Shown here: in pieces, positions 60,994 through 64,000 of the stretch
Layout of the letters: each line of letters starts with the position of its first letter
How positions within the stretch are numbered: position 1 is the stretch's first letter
From: Naumannella cuiyingiana
GTDB taxonomy: Bacteria; Actinomycetota; Actinomycetes; Propionibacteriales; Propionibacteriaceae
Length of the DNA stretch: 64,000 bases
Direction: 5' to 3'
NCBI RefSeq assembly: GCF_013408305.1
Contig: NZ_JACBZS010000001.1
Span: 2,418,001-2,482,000, forward strand
Program-made: the position numbers and the translations under genes
Notes under the pieces: model-generated
The model's database searches: none
Told to the model about the DNA's origin: nothing
Seen by the model: only the letters and a program-made list of their open reading frames with translations

Positions 60994-61578
60994 ATGAAGG
61001 TTGCGGTGATCACCGCCGGCACCGGTTCGCCGTCGTCGACCAAGCTGCTCGGCGATCGTCTCGGCGAGGCGCTGCTGGAGCAGACCGATGCGGAGTTGAT
61101 CAAGATCGACCTGCGCGAGTACGCCCGCGATCTCGCGGGTCACCTCGTCACCCACGTGCCGACACCGGAACTCGACCAGGCGATGGCCGACGTGGCCGGG
61201 GCCGACGCGGTGATCGCGGTCAGCCCGATCTTCAACGGTTCGTATCACGGTCTGTTCAAGATGTTCTTCGACGCGCTGGAGCTCGGCACGCTGAAGGACA
61301 CCCCGACGCTGTTGGCTGCCACGGGCGGATCGGCGCGGCACTCGTTGGCCATCCAGAACTCGATGCTGCCGCTGTTCTACTACCTCGGCGCCCGGGTCAC
61401 GCCGACGGCGGTGTTCGCCGCCTCGGCCGACTGGGGCGATGCGAGCTCCGAGCTGCCGGGCCGGATCCGGCGCGCGGCCGGCGAGCTGGCCCAGCTCGTC
61501 GATCACGAGCCGATCCGGGAGCGTCGCGACGAGTTCGCCGACGTGACGCCGTTCGAGGAGCTGCTGCGGCGGGCCTGA
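60994..61578 (+). CDS. NAD(P)H-dependent FMN reductase
   Basis: This 194-residue flavodoxin-fold reductase has ITAGTGSPSSTKLLGDRLGE as the FMN phosphate loop, SPIFNGSYHGLFKMFFDAL, and ATGGSARHSLAIQNSMLPLF as the second flavin contact. It sits two bases after the LLM monooxygenase and most likely supplies it with reduced FMN. Confidence 0.93.
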   Translation: MKVAVITAGTGSPSSTKLLGDRLGEALLEQTDAELIKIDLREYARDLAGHLVTHVPTPELDQAMADVAGADAVIAVSPIFNGSYHGLFKMFFDALELGTLKDTPTLLAATGGSARHSLAIQNSMLPLFYYLGARVTPTAVFAASADWGDASSELPGRIRRAAGELAQLVDHEPIRERRDEFADVTPFEELLRRA

Positions 61579-61594
61579 CCCTCCCGCGGCAGGC

Positions 61595-62806
61595 TCAGTC
61601 GAACCAGTCGCCGAGGCTCGGCGGGAACGGCCCGTAGCCGTTGGAGACCGCCGAGCGACGGCGTACCCCGGGCAGCGCGGTGATCATCCGCAACAGCCGA
61701 CCCGGCACCAGCGGCCGCCCGCGCTCGCGGGCGGCCGCTGCGCGTCGCTCGATCGTCGCCTGGGCCGCCTGCACCCGCTCGATCGCCGCCTCGCGATCGG
61801 CCTGCACCGCGGCCAGCGGACCCTCGTCCACGGGGCCCGTCGCACGCAGCGGCGGCACCAGCCGGTTCGCGGCGGCGACCGCGTCCTGCAGCGCCATCAG
61901 GATGCCGTTGCCGCCGACCGGCGAGATCACGTGCGCGGCATCGCCGATCAGCAGCAACCCCGGTCGGTGCCAGCGGTCGAGCCGCTTCAGCTCGACCGAC
62001 AGCAGCGTGACCTGGTCGAATCCGGTGAGCAGGCCGATCCGGTCGCCCAACCACGGCAGGTGCTCGCCGAGGAAGCCGCGGATCGGTGCGACCCCGGCCG
62101 CGCGTGCCGCGGCGTACCCGCCCTTCGGCACGGTGATGCCGAGCTGCCAGTCCTCGACCCCGCCGAGCAGGCCCACATAGGCACGCTTGCCGAAGTACAG
62201 ATCGACATCGGCCTCCGGCGGGTCGTCGGGACGCCGCGGCAGCCGGAACCACAACAGGTCCGTGCTCGCGCCGAGCTCGGTCACCGGCAGCCCGGACAGC
62301 GTTCGCAGTTTCGAGAACCGGCCATCGGCGCCGATCACCAGCCGGGCGCGCAACTCCCGGGGCTGCCCCTTCTCCCGCCAGCGCACCCCGCGTACCGTCT
62401 CGTCCTCGTCGATGATCAACTCCCGCACCCGGGCGCCGGTGATCAACTCGAAGCCGGGCAGGCTCGCGGCCTCGCCCGCCAGGAAGTCGAGGAACCGCAC
62501 CTGCGGCATCAACGCGACGTAGGGAAAGGGGGAGTCCAGGGACCCGTAGTCGGTGGTGATCACCGTGCCGGCCGGCGTGTGCATCCGGAACCGTTCGGCC
62601 CGGAAGTGCGGCAGCGCGAGCAGCCGGTCCGCGAGCCCGAGCCGGCCCATCAGCTCCAGCGTCCACGGGTGCAGGGAATCGCCCCGGAAGTCGCGATCGA
62701 AATCGCCGTGACCCTCCAGCAGGGTGACCCGCAGCCCCGCCCGCGCGAGCAGGTACGCCGCCAACATGCCGCCCGGACCGCCGCCGACGATCACCGCATC
62801 GATCAT
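61595..62806 (-). CDS. FAD-dependent monooxygenase (UbiH/p-hydroxybenzoate hydroxylase type)
   Basis: This 403-residue group A flavoprotein monooxygenase has DAVIVGGGPGGMLAAYLLAR, the DG motif VIGADGRFSKLR, and LLIGDAAHVISPVGGNGILM as the second FAD-binding motif. The substrate may be an aromatic or a polyketide-like compound. It is convergent with the FMN reductase gene and close to the MOSC gene upstream on the same strand (18 bases). Confidence 0.92.
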   Translation of the reverse strand: MIDAVIVGGGPGGMLAAYLLARAGLRVTLLEGHGDFDRDFRGDSLHPWTLELMGRLGLADRLLALPHFRAERFRMHTPAGTVITTDYGSLDSPFPYVALMPQVRFLDFLAGEAASLPGFELITGARVRELIIDEDETVRGVRWREKGQPRELRARLVIGADGRFSKLRTLSGLPVTELGASTDLLWFRLPRRPDDPPEADVDLYFGKRAYVGLLGGVEDWQLGITVPKGGYAAARAAGVAPIRGFLGEHLPWLGDRIGLLTGFDQVTLLSVELKRLDRWHRPGLLLIGDAAHVISPVGGNGILMALQDAVAAANRLVPPLRATGPVDEGPLAAVQADREAAIERVQAAQATIERRAAAARERGRPLVPGRLLRMITALPGVRRRSAVSNGYGPFPPSLGDWFD

Positions 62807-62824
62807 GTCAGGAGTCGATCATGA

Positions 62825-63478
62825 TCATGGCCGGTACGCCGCGACGCGCGCCCGCAGCTCGTCGGAAAGATCGTCGCCGGCCGCCGCGACCTCGCGCAGC
62901 AGTGGCCGGTCGGTGGTCATCGCCCGGAAGGCCGTGGCGATGGTGACGCCGTGGGCGGGCCGGTGGCACACCGTGATCGGGTCGCCGGCGCCGACGCTGC
63001 CGGGCGTGACGACCGCGAAATAGCTGCCCGGAGGGGCGTCGGCGGTGAAGGTCTTCAGCCAGCCCGGCTCGCCCATGAAGCCCCGGAAGGTCGCGCAGGG
63101 GATGCGCGGCACGGTGACCCGCAGCTCCAGCTCCCCGCCGACCCGCCAGATCTCACCGAGCACCGCGGCGTTCACGTCGATCTCGCGCGTGGTCAGATTC
63201 TCCCCGAACGAGCCGTTGGGCAGGTCGCGGCCGAGCCGGTCGGCCCAGTTGTCGAGGTCCTCCCGCGCGTAGGCATACACCGCCTGATCATCGCCGCCGT
63301 GATGGGCGCGGTCCCCGATGTGATCACCGACCAGGCCCGAGCCGAGCCCCCCGCGCCTCGGTCCGGGCGCCCGCACCTCGACCCGGTCCGCGGCCGGCCG
63401 CTTGCCGATGCCCGTCGTGTCCGACCGCTGGTACGGATTCGGCTCGGGCCGGCCGATGTTGACGGTGAGGATCTGCAC
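62825..63478 (-). CDS. MOSC-domain protein (YiiM-like)
   Basis: This 217-residue protein has QILTVNIGRPEPNPYQ at the start, DQAVYAYAREDLDNWADRLG, GSFGENLTTREIDVNAAVLG and VPRIPCATFRGFMGEP with the conserved cysteine that receives sulfur or binds the molybdenum cofactor. YiiM-type proteins reduce N-hydroxylated compounds such as 6-hydroxylaminopurine. The GTG at 63478 fits the conserved N-terminus. The cofactor could come from the moeA-moaC-mog products. Confidence 0.9.
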   Translation of the reverse strand: MQILTVNIGRPEPNPYQRSDTTGIGKRPAADRVEVRAPGPRRGGLGSGLVGDHIGDRAHHGGDDQAVYAYAREDLDNWADRLGRDLPNGSFGENLTTREIDVNAAVLGEIWRVGGELELRVTVPRIPCATFRGFMGEPGWLKTFTADAPPGSYFAVVTPGSVGAGDPITVCHRPAHGVTIATAFRAMTTDRPLLREVAAAGDDLSDELRARVAAYRP

Positions 63479-63498
63479 CCGGCGATTCAACCACGCGG

Positions 63499-64000
63499 TC
63501 AGCGGCAGGTCAGGCCGCCGCCGGGGACGCGATCGCGGACCAGGTAGTCGACGACGGCGGCGTTCACGCACTCGTTGCGCCCGTAGGCGGTGTGGCCGGT
63601 GCCGTCCAGGGTGATCAAGGTGGCGCCGGGCTGTGCACCGGCGTACCCCTCCGACCAGGCGTACGGCGTCGCGGGATCGCCGGTCACGCCGACCACCAGG
63701 AAATCCGGCACCTCCGGATGGAACTGGCTGACCGGGATCCCGGCCTGCACGGGCCAGGTCGGACAGGTCACGCTGGGCCCGAAGTACTTGCCGAAGGTCG
63801 GCGCCTGCTTCGCCGCCTCCTCATAGTCCGCGCGGGCCTGATCCACGCCGGCATCGGAGGCATCGACGCAGTTGATCGCGTAGAAGGCGTTCTGGGAGGG
63901 CGCGTAGGCGCCGTTGGGCCCGCGGCCGTTGTAGGAATCCGCCGCGGCGAGCAGCGCTCGGCCGTCGCCGCCGCGCGCGCCGGCGATCGCCAGGGCGAGC
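63499..64000 (-). CDS. Secreted alpha/beta hydrolase with TAP-like C-terminal domain (partial)
   Basis: Only the last 166 codons are inside the window; the gene continues past its right edge. The chain holds AADSYNGRGPNGAYAPSQNA, FYAINCVDA, FLVVGVTGDPATPYAWSEG with the catalytic aspartate region, and TLDGTGHTAYGRNECVNAAV with the catalytic histidine, ending GGGLTCR. These belong to the tripeptidyl aminopeptidase (SlpD/SlpE-like) hydrolases, usually secreted with disulfides. Confidence 0.9.
   Translation of the reverse strand, partial: LALAIAGARGGDGRALLAAADSYNGRGPNGAYAPSQNAFYAINCVDASDAGVDQARADYEEAAKQAPTFGKYFGPSVTCPTWPVQAGIPVSQFHPEVPDFLVVGVTGDPATPYAWSEGYAGAQPGATLITLDGTGHTAYGRNECVNAAVVDYLVRDRVPGGGLTCR

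Overview
This window is chromosomal DNA from a high-GC actinobacterium. Codons favour G or C at the third position, several genes start with GTG a few bases after a TANNNT-type -10 box, and the gene set is actinobacterial: a one-chain pyruvate carboxylase, a DtxR-type regulator, a FmdB zinc ribbon, LAXTG-type surface sorting and a 13E12/DUF222 remnant. A member of the Propionibacteriales is plausible, but that is inference. No ribosomal gene is present to settle it.

Layout. Positions 1-12.7 kb are core metabolism: pyc, serC, pdxH, amino-sugar catabolism (SIS isomerase and nagA), a DtxR-family regulator, trxA and a threonine-synthase-like gene. Positions 12.7-14.9 kb are a small decayed patch with a PHP-domain pseudogene, a frameshifted DinB gene, a DUF222 fragment and an intact RidA. 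Positions 14.9-32.0 kb return to core genes: a membrane permease, tRNA-Arg(CCT), UDP-glucose pyrophosphorylase, mscL, a penicillin-acylase family enzyme, 5-formyl-THF cyclo-ligase, the molybdenum cofactor genes moeA-moaC-mog, a ferredoxin-reductase-like flavoprotein, and a GT4 glycosyltransferase overlapping a GH92 mannosidase.

At 32,156 a tRNA-Ala(CGC) marks the edge of an integrated island reaching to at least 39.8 kb and perhaps 43.6 kb. Its proximal part is a deleted and frameshifted conjugative element (serine recombinase tail, TraG/VirD4 fragment, TrbL-like and DUF6112-like pseudogenes). It then carries an intact pair of overlapping genes for a SIR2-domain protein and a HerA-type ATPase, the architecture of the SIR2-HerA (Nezha-type) anti-phage system. 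A cysteine-motif protein of unknown function lies just upstream, and more pseudogenes follow. The next stretch (39.8-43.6 kb, somewhat lower GC than the core) holds an AraC-regulated FAD oxidase/VOC pair and a GIY-YIG-type nuclease.

From 43.6 kb onward the window is rich in regulator-controlled detoxification cassettes: TetR/azoreductase/SMR, HxlR/MFS and TetR/SDR. It also has a metNIQ methionine importer. A five-gene overlapping operon at 54.2-57.6 kb encodes two SipW-like signal peptidases with three exported proteins, and one peptidase is fused to a cargo-like domain. A guanidine-III riboswitch at 57.88 kb precedes a paired SMR guanidinium exporter. The window ends with a flavin monooxygenase/FMN reductase pair, an FAD monooxygenase, a MOSC protein and a truncated secreted alpha/beta hydrolase.
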